From NCBI RefSeq assembly GCF_010692725.1, contig NZ_JAAFZB010000096.1, positions 248,001 to 312,000 of the forward strand: a DNA stretch of 64,000 nucleotides, read 5' to 3'. Position numbers and translations under genes: made by a program. Shown piece by piece: positions 8,964 to 17,328 of the stretch. The notes beneath the pieces were generated by a model. The model was given only the letters and a program-made list of their open reading frames with translations, had not been told where the DNA came from and did not search any database. Every line of letters begins with the position of its first letter. Within the stretch, counting starts at the first letter, position 1. The stretch comes from Flavihumibacter soli (GTDB lineage: Bacteria > Bacteroidota > Bacteroidia > Sphingobacteriales > Sphingobacteriaceae).

Positions 8964-9563
8964 ATGAAAAATTTCAAACCAATTATTATTGTGCTGCTTG
9001 TGATTTCCATATGCGCCTGCGGAACCAGCACTTCCATAACACGGTCCTACAAAAAACCGGGAACAACGGCGAAGACATATAAGAAGATCTTCTTATCAGT
9101 CATCGCCTCTGATGTAGCAACGAAACAGACCATTGAAAGTCAACTGGCTTCAGCTCTTCAAACAAATGGTATTGAGGTGGTTAAGAGTATAGATGCTTTT
9201 CCTCCGAGCGAGAAAGTGGCAGATAAAGAAACACTCCTGGGCAAAATAAGATCTTATAACCCGGAAGCAATTGTTACGGTAGCACTTGTTGATAAAGAAA
9301 CTGAACAAAGGTATGTGCCAGGTAATTTTTACAATTATTATTCCGGGTGGTACGGAAGTGTGTATTCCCCTGGCTATTATACCAATGACAAGGTTTACTA
9401 CCTGGAAACAAATCTTTATGATGCCACGGCGGAAGATCTGATCTGGTCGGCTCAATCTGAAACTTATAACCCAAGCAACCTGGAAAGCTTTGTAGAAGGC
9501 TACAGAAAGGCGATCCGAAAGAAGTTGCAGGAAGACGGAATAATTCCGCCGCCCCAGAAGTAA
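8964..9563 (+). CDS. Putative lipoprotein of unknown function
   Basis: A 199-residue protein with a lipoprotein leader: a hydrophobic run from about 6 to 18 followed by ICACGTS, with the lipid-accepting Cys near residue 20. The mature part has an alpha/beta pattern (KKIFLSVIASD, EAIVTVALVD), a Tyr/Gly-rich stretch (GNFYNYYSGWYGSVYSPGYY, about 113-132) and a basic C-terminus. It resembles small DUF4136-type envelope lipoproteins in layout, but I cannot confirm the family. It is monocistronic: a candidate operator lies upstream and a strong terminator follows 33 bp after the stop. Confidence 0.68.
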   Translation: MKNFKPIIIVLLVISICACGTSTSITRSYKKPGTTAKTYKKIFLSVIASDVATKQTIESQLASALQTNGIEVVKSIDAFPPSEKVADKETLLGKIRSYNPEAIVTVALVDKETEQRYVPGNFYNYYSGWYGSVYSPGYYTNDKVYYLETNLYDATAEDLIWSAQSETYNPSNLESFVEGYRKAIRKKLQEDGIIPPPQK

Positions 9564-9595
9564 ACAGAAACACGCCTACGAAAAGCTGATATACA

Positions 9596-9633
9596 TTAGT
9601 GAATGCTGATAACAAATATTCAGCATTCACTAA
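9596..9633 (+). terminator. Strong hairpin terminator after the lipoprotein gene
   Basis: A perfect 14-bp stem, TTAGTGAATGCTGA (9596-9609) with TCAGCATTCACTAA (9620-9633), loop of 10 nt, followed by CCTTTCCTCTT. It starts 33 bp after the stop codon. The stem is symmetrical, but the next gene points the same way, so termination of the lipoprotein transcript is the simplest reading. Confidence 0.75.
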
Positions 9634-9857
9634 CCTTTCCTCTTAAGACTTCTCCCCCCTGCCCCTCCTATTTTGCTATTTAGGCAACCGACCTTTCACT
9701 TTAATTAAAATCCCCTCTCATACTCGTAAAAAGCCACTTTCAATTTGCCTACTATAGTTTTATACTGTAAATTATCTTAGGAAAGTGATCGGGGAGAATA
9801 AAAAACCAGCGAGGCTTGAGATTAATAAATGCATTCTGTAAACAAAATTCATGGCCT

Positions 9858-10781
9858 ATGAAAAGATTTATTAACCCTCTCCCTCAAACACCGATACAAG
9901 AATTGAAAGATGTGGTGGAGCACAGACGAGTGTATTCAATGGCCCACTGTGAGTTAAATATATTCGAGACAATACATTCCGAGCATCAAATTTCCTTCTG
10001 CAGTAATTACCCGGTTATCAGCACAATGGTTACCGGTAAAAAAATAATACGCTTTTTTGATGAAGCGCCGTTTGATTACCTTCCCGGTGAAAGTATTATA
10101 ATTCCCGCAAACGGAAATATACTTATTGATTTTCCGGATACAAGTGAAATCAATCCTACGCAATGCACGGTGTTATATCTTGACCATCAAAAAATTAGTG
10201 AAGCAGTAACCTACATTAATGAATCTCTGCCAAGGGCAGAAGAAAATGGGGAATGGAAACTGCATTTTGATCATTGTCTTCACTTTCATAACAACCAGAG
10301 TTTTGTTGAAGTGATCAATAATCTGATCCAGATTATTTGTTCCGAAGAATACCTCGTTAAAGAACCTCTGGTGGAAATAATGATCAAAGAGCTGATCATA
10401 CGGATATTGCAACAGGAGAACCTCCGATTTTTACAGGAAAATTCGGTAACATATTCCAACACAAACAGGTTTGCTTACCTCATTAAGTATATTGATGAGC
10501 ATCTCACCAGTACTTTAAAGATCACAGACCTCTGCCAGATAGTTTATATGAGTAAACCCAGTTTATTCAGAACATTCAAAAATGAATTTGGGATCTCGCC
10601 CATTGAATTCATCATCAGGGAACGTATAAGGTTAGCCAAGAATTTACTGGCAAGTCAGAACAGCATAAAAGAAAGTTGTTTCAAATCCGGATTTAATAAC
10701 CTGCATTATTTTGTCCGAACCTTTAAGCGGGTCGAAGGTATTACACCAAAAACGTATACCAGCCTGTTGCAAACCCAATAG
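9858..10781 (+). CDS. AraC-family transcriptional regulator
   Basis: A 307-residue regulator. The N-terminal half is a cupin-like effector domain of the type seen in Bacteroidota AraC regulators (RRVYSMAHCELNIFET, FDYLPGESIIIPANG). The C-terminal 100 residues hold the two AraC helix-turn-helix motifs, with LCQIVYMSKPSLFRTFKNEF and CFKSGFNNLHYFVRTFKRVE. I chose the ATG at 9858, which begins MKRFINPLPQTP; a TTG at 9816 would add 14 residues of no obvious role. It lies directly left of the sulfatase island, and RTGCAA repeats spaced 21 bp flank it, so it is the natural candidate for a regulator of the island. Confidence 0.87.
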   Translation: MKRFINPLPQTPIQELKDVVEHRRVYSMAHCELNIFETIHSEHQISFCSNYPVISTMVTGKKIIRFFDEAPFDYLPGESIIIPANGNILIDFPDTSEINPTQCTVLYLDHQKISEAVTYINESLPRAEENGEWKLHFDHCLHFHNNQSFVEVINNLIQIICSEEYLVKEPLVEIMIKELIIRILQQENLRFLQENSVTYSNTNRFAYLIKYIDEHLTSTLKITDLCQIVYMSKPSLFRTFKNEFGISPIEFIIRERIRLAKNLLASQNSIKESCFKSGFNNLHYFVRTFKRVEGITPKTYTSLLQTQ

Positions 10782-10881
10782 TCTTTCCCGGATTCGATTC
10801 AGGTTTTTGGAAAGGGGGCGCCTGAAACCCCGAAGATTCCTTTTCGCTGGTTCTAATTGCCCATGAAAACCAGATAGAATA

Positions 10882-10909
10882 ATGCAAAAAGCAGATTTCA
10901 TCATGCAAA
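10882..10909 (+). promoter_or_regulatory. Candidate operator: ATGCAAA direct repeat, 21-bp spacing
   Basis: ATGCAAA at 10882-10888 and 10903-10909, exactly 21 bp start to start, 100 bp after the AraC stop codon and about 170 bp upstream of the MscS gene. It shares half-site and spacing with the sites at 8824, 21822 and 37001. Confidence 0.42.
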
Positions 10910-11079
10910 ACCTTTTCTGATATATTGGCTAAATTACATCATAAACATTATATCGAAGGGGTCAATCACGGTTGCACGTTTGCAATCAAGTGATTAATTG
11001 CTAACCCGTCAATTCCTTCCTTCGCAGGGATCCCAATAGCAGAATCATAATCTTTGACCATAGAACTAAACACAAAAAG

Positions 11080-11898
11080 ATGGAATACGTAGAAGAACTC
11101 AAGGTACTGATGTTCACCTATCTACCTCCCTTTATTCTGGCCCTGTTCGTCCTGATCGTTGGATGGTGGATCATCGGAAGGATTTCGAAGCTCATTTTTT
11201 CCAAATTAGGTAGGATCGACCTGTCATTGAGGGCATTTTTAACGAGTATGCTGGAGATAATCCTCAAGGTATTACTGGTTATCAGCGTGGCGGGTATGGT
11301 AGGAATTCAAACCACTTCCTTTATTGCCCTGATCGGTGCTGCCGGCCTGGCTGTTGGCCTGGCACTGCAGGGTACACTTGCCAATTTTGCCGGGGGAGTA
11401 CTGATCATTATTTTTAAACCTTACCGCGTTGGCGATTTGATTGAAGCACAGGGGAAGACGGGCCAGGTCAAAACCATCCAGATCTTTAATACCATTTTAG
11501 CCACAGGAAAGGGAGAAACGGTCATCCTTCCGAACGGGGCCGTATCAAACGGCATCATTGTCAATTATACCACAGAGGGATCAAGCCTAGTTGAAGTGCA
11601 GGTGGAACTTGACAGCGAAACAGACCTGAAAAGGGTCCGCTCAATTGCAATCCCTTTAATCGGGGAGGATAAACGGGTATATGATTCACCTCCTCCCAGT
11701 GTCGATCTTCTCGCTTTGAAACCCGGGGCCATGGTTCTGGCTTTCAGGGCACGGACAAGTCCGGCTTCGGGCAGTGAAGTCTATGGGGCCATGATCGAAA
11801 AAATAAAAACCATGATATCCAACTATAATTTACCGACTCCGGTCAGACGGGTAAATGTGCACAACAGTTTCGAAGATGATTTCCAAAGGGATCTTTGA
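11080..11898 (+). CDS. Small MscS-type mechanosensitive channel
   Basis: A 272-residue inner-membrane channel. Three hydrophobic segments lie at about 12-35, 55-80 and 85-110. The third carries the MscS pore signature GLAVGLALQGTLANFAGG, followed by the beta-domain (YRVGDLIEAQGKTGQV, VILPNGAVSN). Length fits the E. coli MscS class. It would release small solutes under membrane tension. It is the first gene of a rightward trio with the HAD and DUF502 genes, converging on the sulfatase run; a 21-bp-spaced direct repeat precedes it. Confidence 0.9.
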   Translation: MEYVEELKVLMFTYLPPFILALFVLIVGWWIIGRISKLIFSKLGRIDLSLRAFLTSMLEIILKVLLVISVAGMVGIQTTSFIALIGAAGLAVGLALQGTLANFAGGVLIIIFKPYRVGDLIEAQGKTGQVKTIQIFNTILATGKGETVILPNGAVSNGIIVNYTTEGSSLVEVQVELDSETDLKRVRSIAIPLIGEDKRVYDSPPPSVDLLALKPGAMVLAFRARTSPASGSEVYGAMIEKIKTMISNYNLPTPVRRVNVHNSFEDDFQRDL

Positions 11899-11904
11899 TT
11901 GAGT

Positions 11905-11935
11905 TGTCAGGTATCAGCTGTCAGGTATCAGGTTT
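11905..11935. repeat. Short dispersed TCAGGTATCAG repeat
   Basis: Two copies of GTCAGGTATCAG joined by a CTGTCAG unit, 6 bp after the MscS stop codon. The same words make up the longer array at 41881-42065, so this is one member of a dispersed intergenic family. Confidence 0.55.
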
Positions 11936-11968
11936 CGATTAATCTATCCAGAAAAATACATCACCGTT

Positions 11969-13018
11969 ATGAAACCATTAGGTTCTTTTAGATACTTGTT
12001 TATAGCGGGTTTAGCAGCCCTTGTCATTAGTAGTGGTCACATAGACAAAGGGTTTGATCTCCCTGACAGTTCCTCAGACAAAATAAGGGAAATACAATCT
12101 GACCCATTGCCTTCATGGAATGATGGACAGGCCAAAAAAGCGATTACAGGTTTTGTGAAGGCAATAACCACGGAACGTTCTCCGGGTTACGTAGATGTGA
12201 AAGACCGGATAGCCGTGTTTGACAACGATGGCACTTTATGGGCGGAACAGCCTCTGTACTTTCAGTTCCTGTTTGCTATTGACCGGGTGAAAGCGATGGC
12301 ACCGCAGCACCCGGAATGGAAAGATAAAGAGCCTTTCAAGTCCATTTTAGCAGGCGACGTTAAAAAAGCCTTGGCGGGCGGTGAAAAAGGCCTGATGGAA
12401 TTGATGATGGTCACACATGCGGGCATGACCACGGAAGAATTCAGTAAAATAGTAAAAGACTGGGTCAGCACCGCCAAACATCCGCGTTTCAAAAAGCCTT
12501 ATACTGCATGCGTTTATCAGCCCATGCTGGAACTGCTTGATTATTTAAGGGCAAATGGCTTTAAAACCTTTATTGTATCCGGAGGTGGCATTGAATTCAT
12601 GCGACCCTGGGCAGAAGAAGTGTATGGAATTCCGCCTCAGCAGGTTGTGGGCAGTAGTATTAAAACAAAATTTGAAGAACGCAACGGCCAGCCCGTGCTT
12701 GTCCGTTTACCGGAAGTCAATTTCGTTGACGATAAAGAAGGCAAGCCCGTAGGCATTCAGCAGCATATAGGGAAACGCCCGATCGCCGCCTTTGGTAATT
12801 CTGACGGGGATTTTCAAATGCTGGAATGGACCACCTCTGGCAAGCCGCCCCGCTTCGGGCTTATTGTTCATCATGACGACTCCGTTCGTGAGTGGGCCTA
12901 TGACCGGAACTCCCATATTGGCAGGCTGGAACGCGGTCTTGATGAAGCTTCAAAAAGAAAATGGATCATCGTAAGCATGAAAAACGATTGGAAAACAATA
13001 TTCCCGGGAGACAAGTAG
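11969..13018 (+). CDS. Exported HAD-superfamily phosphatase-like protein
   Basis: A 349-residue protein with an N-terminal hydrophobic export signal (about 10-22) and a haloacid dehalogenase fold. Motif I is FDNDGTLW (catalytic Asp-Asn-Asp near 88-90), motif II is probably FIVSGGG near 203-209, and motif IV is FGNSDGDFQM near 276-285. It resembles the phosphoserine-phosphatase-like branch. The predicted reaction is periplasmic phosphomonoester hydrolysis; the substrate is unknown. It lies between MscS and DUF502 next to sulfatase genes, which suggests joint removal of phosphate and sulfate esters, although that is inference. Confidence 0.8.
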   Translation: MKPLGSFRYLFIAGLAALVISSGHIDKGFDLPDSSSDKIREIQSDPLPSWNDGQAKKAITGFVKAITTERSPGYVDVKDRIAVFDNDGTLWAEQPLYFQFLFAIDRVKAMAPQHPEWKDKEPFKSILAGDVKKALAGGEKGLMELMMVTHAGMTTEEFSKIVKDWVSTAKHPRFKKPYTACVYQPMLELLDYLRANGFKTFIVSGGGIEFMRPWAEEVYGIPPQQVVGSSIKTKFEERNGQPVLVRLPEVNFVDDKEGKPVGIQQHIGKRPIAAFGNSDGDFQMLEWTTSGKPPRFGLIVHHDDSVREWAYDRNSHIGRLERGLDEASKRKWIIVSMKNDWKTIFPGDK

Positions 13019-13060
13019 AAAGCCTTCGGACCGTTTCCTCATTTCTAAAAAAGCACAAGA

Positions 13061-13684
13061 ATGAAACGCTTATCGGCATTGATCAGAGCTTTGATCATCA
13101 GGGGGATGATCATTCTCCTGCCTCTCATCGCACTAATCGTTCTGCTGGAAAAAACTATTGGATTTCTCGGCAAACTCCTGCTTCCCATTACAAGCAGAAT
13201 TTCTTTGGGCTATGACGGCCCGCTAATTCGCCTGGCTTTCAGTCTGGTGGTGCTGCTGCTAATCTGCCTGATTGCCGGACTATTTGCAAGGACCAAACCA
13301 TGTCAGAATTTAATTTCCTATATCGAAACCCAAATCCTGTTACTGATACCGGGGTATTCGTTTGTCAAAAGTATGAGCGCAAATTTAGCAGGGGTTGAAG
13401 ACATAGATCTGCAACGGGTGGTTCTCGTCAGGTATGACGATTCAAGTCAGATCGGTTTTCTGATTGAGGAGATCGGGGATAAAGCAGTGGTCTACCTGCC
13501 CGACGCACCACATCCCTTATCGGGATCTGTAATTATCTTCCAAAAGGAACGGGTTAGCGATTTACCCATTACCTCCAAACAAGCTCTCAGCCTTTTTACT
13601 CAAATGGGTAAAGGCACTTCGCGATATTTGAATGCTGATATAAAAAAGGTCTCTCCTTCTGCTGCTAAACCTCCACCAATGTAA
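13061..13684 (+). CDS. DUF502 family membrane protein
   Basis: A 207-residue protein of the DUF502 family, recognised from two N-terminal transmembrane segments (about 8-32 and 55-75) and the downstream segment RTKPCQNLISYIETQILLLIPGYSFVKSM, shown here only as a landmark between residues 77 and 105. The soluble C-terminal half has IGFLIEEIGDKAVVYLPDAP. The function is not established. It is the last gene of the MscS-HAD-DUF502 trio and faces the convergent DUF202 gene across 146 bp. Confidence 0.82.
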   Translation: MKRLSALIRALIIRGMIILLPLIALIVLLEKTIGFLGKLLLPITSRISLGYDGPLIRLAFSLVVLLLICLIAGLFARTKPCQNLISYIETQILLLIPGYSFVKSMSANLAGVEDIDLQRVVLVRYDDSSQIGFLIEEIGDKAVVYLPDAPHPLSGSVIIFQKERVSDLPITSKQALSLFTQMGKGTSRYLNADIKKVSPSAAKPPPM

Positions 13685-13830
13685 CCGGTTGTGTCAGTCT
13701 TGATTTTTCCGCCGAAGAAGCAATCCAATATTCCAGACTTGATGTGGAGGCGATAATTGAAATGATTGATAGCCCTTTCAGCAATAGAAGGGGATTATCA
13801 TATTAACACATTCCCATATTCGCATATTAG

Positions 13831-14214
13831 CTATTGTCTGAACAATGCTCCTAAAAACAGTAAAAGACCAAATACCAACGTTAAAATAGCGAGCAGTGCC
13901 GAGAGTGACCTCTGGGCATGAGGATAGAACTCCTTTAAGCGCCTTAACGCCTGCTGATGCTGGATCTGTGCCAAAAGAAGGCCCAGAAGGCCAAAGCAGA
14001 TCATGACCAGGCCAACTACTCTTGGAGTGATAAGTCCCTCAACCCCACCTGGCTTTTTGGTCATTTCCTCGAAAAATTTATAGATGGTAAAGCCGAATGA
14101 AATCATGGATGTCGAGGTTCTGATCCACGCCATTAAGGTCCGTTCATGCGCGAGCAGCGTTCTCTCGAAGGCAAGATCGTTGCTGCTTATACCTGCAGTA
14201 TTTTCTTCAGCCAT
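13831..14214 (-). CDS. DUF202 (YidH-type) membrane protein
   Basis: A 127-residue protein with the DUF202 signature near its N-terminus (FERTLLAHERTLMAWIRTS) and three transmembrane segments at about 30-48, 68-88 and 103-124. The function of the family is unknown. It is the last gene of the leftward run that begins with the short sulfatases and lies 7 bp after the pentapeptide-repeat gene, so the two are almost certainly co-transcribed. Confidence 0.85.
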   Translation of the reverse strand: MAEENTAGISSNDLAFERTLLAHERTLMAWIRTSTSMISFGFTIYKFFEEMTKKPGGVEGLITPRVVGLVMICFGLLGLLLAQIQHQQALRRLKEFYPHAQRSLSALLAILTLVFGLLLFLGALFRQ

Positions 14215-14221
14215 TGCCTTA

Positions 14222-15067
14222 TTATTTGATGATACAGTTCACTTTTTTTGAATCACCCCAATTTACTGTTGAGACATCCGCACCAGAGAAATCGGTATTG
14301 TGAATTGTTGAATTAGAAAAATTAACATTTACCAGTTTGGAGTCGCGGAATGAGGTACCTAACCTGGAAGTTATCCTGGTGGTCAATCTTCTTAAAGCTT
14401 CAAAACCCGGCGTACCGGCTAAAGCCCTTTTACTGATCAAAGCACAACTGAGTGCCATTATCACCGTTCCTATTCCACCGCCTACGCTTTTACCAAACAT
14501 ACCGCCGCCCAGGGCGACAACGATGAACAGGATATTAGAAGATAATGTTCCCGCTGCTGCCCGGGCTACTGTTCCAACCATAAACATGACCGCTACCAGT
14601 ATATATGCGAGAACAAGATACACCGACCCCATGCCGGTGCCCGCTCCCGTCAGGTAAGCTAGCAGTCCAACCAGCAATGCAATGAAGGAAGCCGGCAATA
14701 TCAGGTTACGGATCGCAGTGCCCACCCCTTTCCAATAAGAATAAACAATAAAGAGGATTATAAGGACTATTGAGGCGATCCCTGCAGTCCTGATATAGGC
14801 ATCCCCAGAGGCCAGCATACCCTGAATGGTACGACCGGCAAGCATGGCTATGTAGCCTGAAAACAGGGAAATGATCAAGGCGGAAATAAAAACTAACACC
14901 TTGTTTGCAGGAGGAATTCCAGTTCTAACCCGGCTAAGATCAGCACCTGTAAGATTGGAACCAGTGAAATCAGCTCCGCGAAGATCGCTGCCCTCGAAGC
15001 TTACATTACTCAGGTCCTGATCTTTAAATGAGACCCTCTGAAGATTTTTATTGGCATAGTTATCCAT
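14222..15067 (-). CDS. Membrane protein with pentapeptide repeats at both ends
   Basis: A 281-residue protein built in three parts. An N-terminal block of about eight pentapeptides (NLQRV, DLSNV, DLRGA, DFTGS, NLTGA, DLSRV) precedes roughly 180 residues with six or seven hydrophobic segments. A C-terminal block of about seven degenerate pentapeptides follows (KLVNV, NFSNS, DFSGA, DVSTV). The two blocks could pack into one short beta-helix on the cytoplasmic face. The start at 15067 gives an 8-bp overlap with the DUF1622 stop; an ATG at 15079 is also possible. The function is unknown. Confidence 0.75.
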   Translation of the reverse strand: MDNYANKNLQRVSFKDQDLSNVSFEGSDLRGADFTGSNLTGADLSRVRTGIPPANKVLVFISALIISLFSGYIAMLAGRTIQGMLASGDAYIRTAGIASIVLIILFIVYSYWKGVGTAIRNLILPASFIALLVGLLAYLTGAGTGMGSVYLVLAYILVAVMFMVGTVARAAAGTLSSNILFIVVALGGGMFGKSVGGGIGTVIMALSCALISKRALAGTPGFEALRRLTTRITSRLGTSFRDSKLVNVNFSNSTIHNTDFSGADVSTVNWGDSKKVNCIIK

Positions 15068-15470
15068 GGTCTTTATCAATTAATTTATCCTGCACCTGTT
15101 TCTCCGCAGCGATTCGTGATAACTCCATTTGTTCGGTGAGCTCCCTGTTCAGGAAATAATTCAGGAAGGTCCTGATAATAGCAACAGCTCCTAACTGGAT
15201 TAATTGTTCATTTGTTGGGGCTATAATAGTGCCTACGATATCAGCAGCCAATTGAAATTCAAGGGCTACCACCAGCCAGCCCCCAAATGTCATTCGGAAA
15301 TACATATGAGGCGGATATCCGATTAAGCGATTACCTTTCCTTAGAGTGCGGACAATAGAAACAAACACGCCCAATACAATAAATAACAGCGAAATGGCAT
15401 TTAATATGATTTCTGTAAATTCCCCCCAGATGAATACTCGGGCTTTTATTATCTCTATAAGCTCATACAT
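15060..15470 (-). CDS. DUF1622 family membrane protein
   Basis: A 136-residue integral membrane protein recognised as DUF1622 from the core RMTFGGWLVVALEFQLAADI and the following IIRTFLNYFLNREL. It has about three transmembrane helices and a charged C-terminal tail. The function is unknown. It overlaps the downstream pentapeptide-repeat gene by a few bases, a sign of translational coupling, and lies 40 bp after the outer-membrane barrel gene. Confidence 0.83.
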   Translation of the reverse strand: MYELIEIIKARVFIWGEFTEIILNAISLLFIVLGVFVSIVRTLRKGNRLIGYPPHMYFRMTFGGWLVVALEFQLAADIVGTIIAPTNEQLIQLGAVAIIRTFLNYFLNRELTEQMELSRIAAEKQVQDKLIDKDHG

Positions 15471-15510
15471 ATGTCGATGAATAATCTGTCCTTAATTCTC
15501 ATGCACCGGC

Positions 15511-16326
15511 CTATTGTGGGAAAACAAGCGTTATCACACCTCGGAACCCAAAAGCGGCCAGATGTTCATCCGGTCCGCCTAGTGGAACTCTTGGCCCCAC
15601 TGCAATTGAAACTGTTTGTTTTCCTAGTTTGGTCACGCCGGAAACCACCGGGTTCAGGTATGCCAGTGTGTAGCTTTGCTCCCAATTGCATGTGATCTCA
15701 GAATTAACACTGACACTGGCACCGCTCTTCCAGCTTTTTGATAAAAATGGTTGCAGAAACAACTGGTTCAGATCGCTCCGGTCATCGTCGCCTGCGAACG
15801 ACCAGATCTGATTCGTCAGGAAGCCATAAGTCAATCCCTTGGCTTGTTTTAGTACTAATAAGGTGGGTCCTATTCCCCATTTCCGGGTGCTGAGAAGATC
15901 ATCCGTGCCTATCGGAACTAAAAAAGCCGGGCCGGCTCCCCAGATGAAGCCACCTTTGCCTCCAACGGGGGAAAAAAAAGCGGAGATAGTGGCATCACTG
16001 AGACCAAACTCACTGTTCCCGGCACCGCTTATATCATGCTGATCCACAATTGGAATGATGTACCGTGTAATGAGATTTAATTTAGGGCTCAGTTTAATCG
16101 GTATAACAGGCTGAAAGTTAAGCGTGAATTTGGATCCATTCAAATCACCAATACCATAGTCCACATTGCTCTGAAATGGCACGCTGATCAGGCTGGCAAC
16201 GGGGTTAGACAGCTTATCTGCCAATTCCTGGGCATCGGAAGCCGGCTTTTCCTGAGCGCTGACATTTGAAAAAAAGATCAGGCCCGCAACTAGCAGAACA
16301 ATTTTGCTGCTCATGTTTTCGGTCAT
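15511..16326 (-). CDS. Outer-membrane barrel-like protein ('neuromedin U'-annotated family)
   Basis: A 271-residue exported protein. A signal peptide ends at about residue 24 (FFSNVSAQ). The rest is a series of amphipathic beta-strands ending in VITLVFPQ. The pattern IPIKLSPKLNLITRYIIPIV, then FFSPVGGKGGFIWGAGPAFLVPIG, matches a family often labelled 'neuromedin U' in bacteria, related to outer-membrane transporter-like barrels. Either of two close ATG codons could serve. It probably forms an outer-membrane pore; its position inside the sulfatase run suggests it passes a sulfated substrate. Confidence 0.68.
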   Translation of the reverse strand: MTENMSSKIVLLVAGLIFFSNVSAQEKPASDAQELADKLSNPVASLISVPFQSNVDYGIGDLNGSKFTLNFQPVIPIKLSPKLNLITRYIIPIVDQHDISGAGNSEFGLSDATISAFFSPVGGKGGFIWGAGPAFLVPIGTDDLLSTRKWGIGPTLLVLKQAKGLTYGFLTNQIWSFAGDDDRSDLNQLFLQPFLSKSWKSGASVSVNSEITCNWEQSYTLAYLNPVVSGVTKLGKQTVSIAVGPRVPLGGPDEHLAAFGFRGVITLVFPQ

Positions 16327-16388
16327 TTCAGGAACGACACCTTTTGAAAAGTTAAGATCTAATTTTCAAAAACCGAGCCCATCCCTAA

Positions 16389-16402
16389 ATTCTTAATTCT
16401 TA
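16389..16402. repeat. Heptamer ATTCTTA, two copies over a stop codon
   Basis: Two ATTCTTA units overlap the end of the barrel gene at 16393, so its last codons (Lys-Ile-Lys-Asn-stop) are written by the repeat. The same heptamer forms arrays at 34217 and 42198. Confidence 0.5.
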
Positions 16403-17262
16403 ATTTTCGACGTGCTCCAGGGCCTTTTTCCAAATGCATAGGTTGCCGCAAACGACGGTCCGTTATAACCCCATTTCAGATGCCCTTCCAAAGTATTTCT
16501 GGTCACATCAACCCGGAAATTTAGCCCGGTATAGGCAAGCGCAAGGTGCAGGTGTTCTATTGGCTTGTAAGTGACGGCAATATTATAGGTCGTTATTCTG
16601 CCATCGGTTTCGTCAACCTTTAACGACAAATATCCGAGCTCCCCGTTTACTGCGACACGATCGCTAATGGCGTAGCCCCCCCAGATACCGAGGTCAGGAA
16701 GGGGAGCTGTAAAATCAAAATCGGAACTCGCTGTGCCGCCCACATTCGTACCGACGACCGTAAGGCCGGTGCCGGTCTCGACAACATGCGTCCCGATCAT
16801 CAATCCAAGCTCGTACCGTGGTTTAGCAAGCACCGCATAACCATAGGAAAAACGATAGATCTTTGTTTCAAAAAAAGCGTCTATTTCCGTGTTTACCGGG
16901 TAAGTTTCGTCACCGAAAATGATCTCCTCGTCCAGCGTTTTAGAAACATCCCGGTTAAGGAAGAAATACTTCAGGTCAAAGCGTGAACGCCGCCAGGCAC
17001 GCCATTGCAGCTCCGCGACGAAAGTGGTCGTTGACTTTTCAAAACCAAGATCATCCTCCAGATCGAGATCAGTACCAATGGTACCGCTATTGCCGCTCAC
17101 CCGGATGTTCGTTTCACTTATCGGGATGAACACCCCGGCGCTGATTTTGTACCGCTCGACAAACCATGGAGCAACTGGTGTAGAAGCATCCTGGCAATAA
17201 CCCAAATATCCCTGTAACAGCAACGGTGTTACCAAAAGGATAAGTTTTATATGTGTAGCCAT
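16393..17262 (-). CDS. Putative outer-membrane beta-barrel protein
   Basis: A 289-residue protein from the ATG at 17262, which gives a clean leader (a hydrophobic run ending in GYLGYCQD). An ATG at 17301 would add 13 polar residues. Alternating strands such as AELQWRAWRRSRFDLKYFFL and LHLALAYTGLNFRVDV suggest an OmpW-like or OprF-like eight-to-twelve-strand barrel. The family is not identified. It lies between the formylglycine-generating enzyme and another barrel, so it is probably the second outer-membrane component of the sulfatase operon. Confidence 0.6.
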   Translation of the reverse strand: MATHIKLILLVTPLLLQGYLGYCQDASTPVAPWFVERYKISAGVFIPISETNIRVSGNSGTIGTDLDLEDDLGFEKSTTTFVAELQWRAWRRSRFDLKYFFLNRDVSKTLDEEIIFGDETYPVNTEIDAFFETKIYRFSYGYAVLAKPRYELGLMIGTHVVETGTGLTVVGTNVGGTASSDFDFTAPLPDLGIWGGYAISDRVAVNGELGYLSLKVDETDGRITTYNIAVTYKPIEHLHLALAYTGLNFRVDVTRNTLEGHLKWGYNGPSFAATYAFGKRPWSTSKIKN

Positions 17263-17328
17263 TTTTTCAAATACTAATTTCTCCTCTATAAATCGATACA
17301 TCAGGACACCGGACCGTCCAACCTTTCC

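Noticed and set aside
13775-13805. CCCTT/AAGGG hairpin between convergent genes as a bidirectional terminator
   Set aside because: The stem has only five pairs and lacks a T run on either strand.
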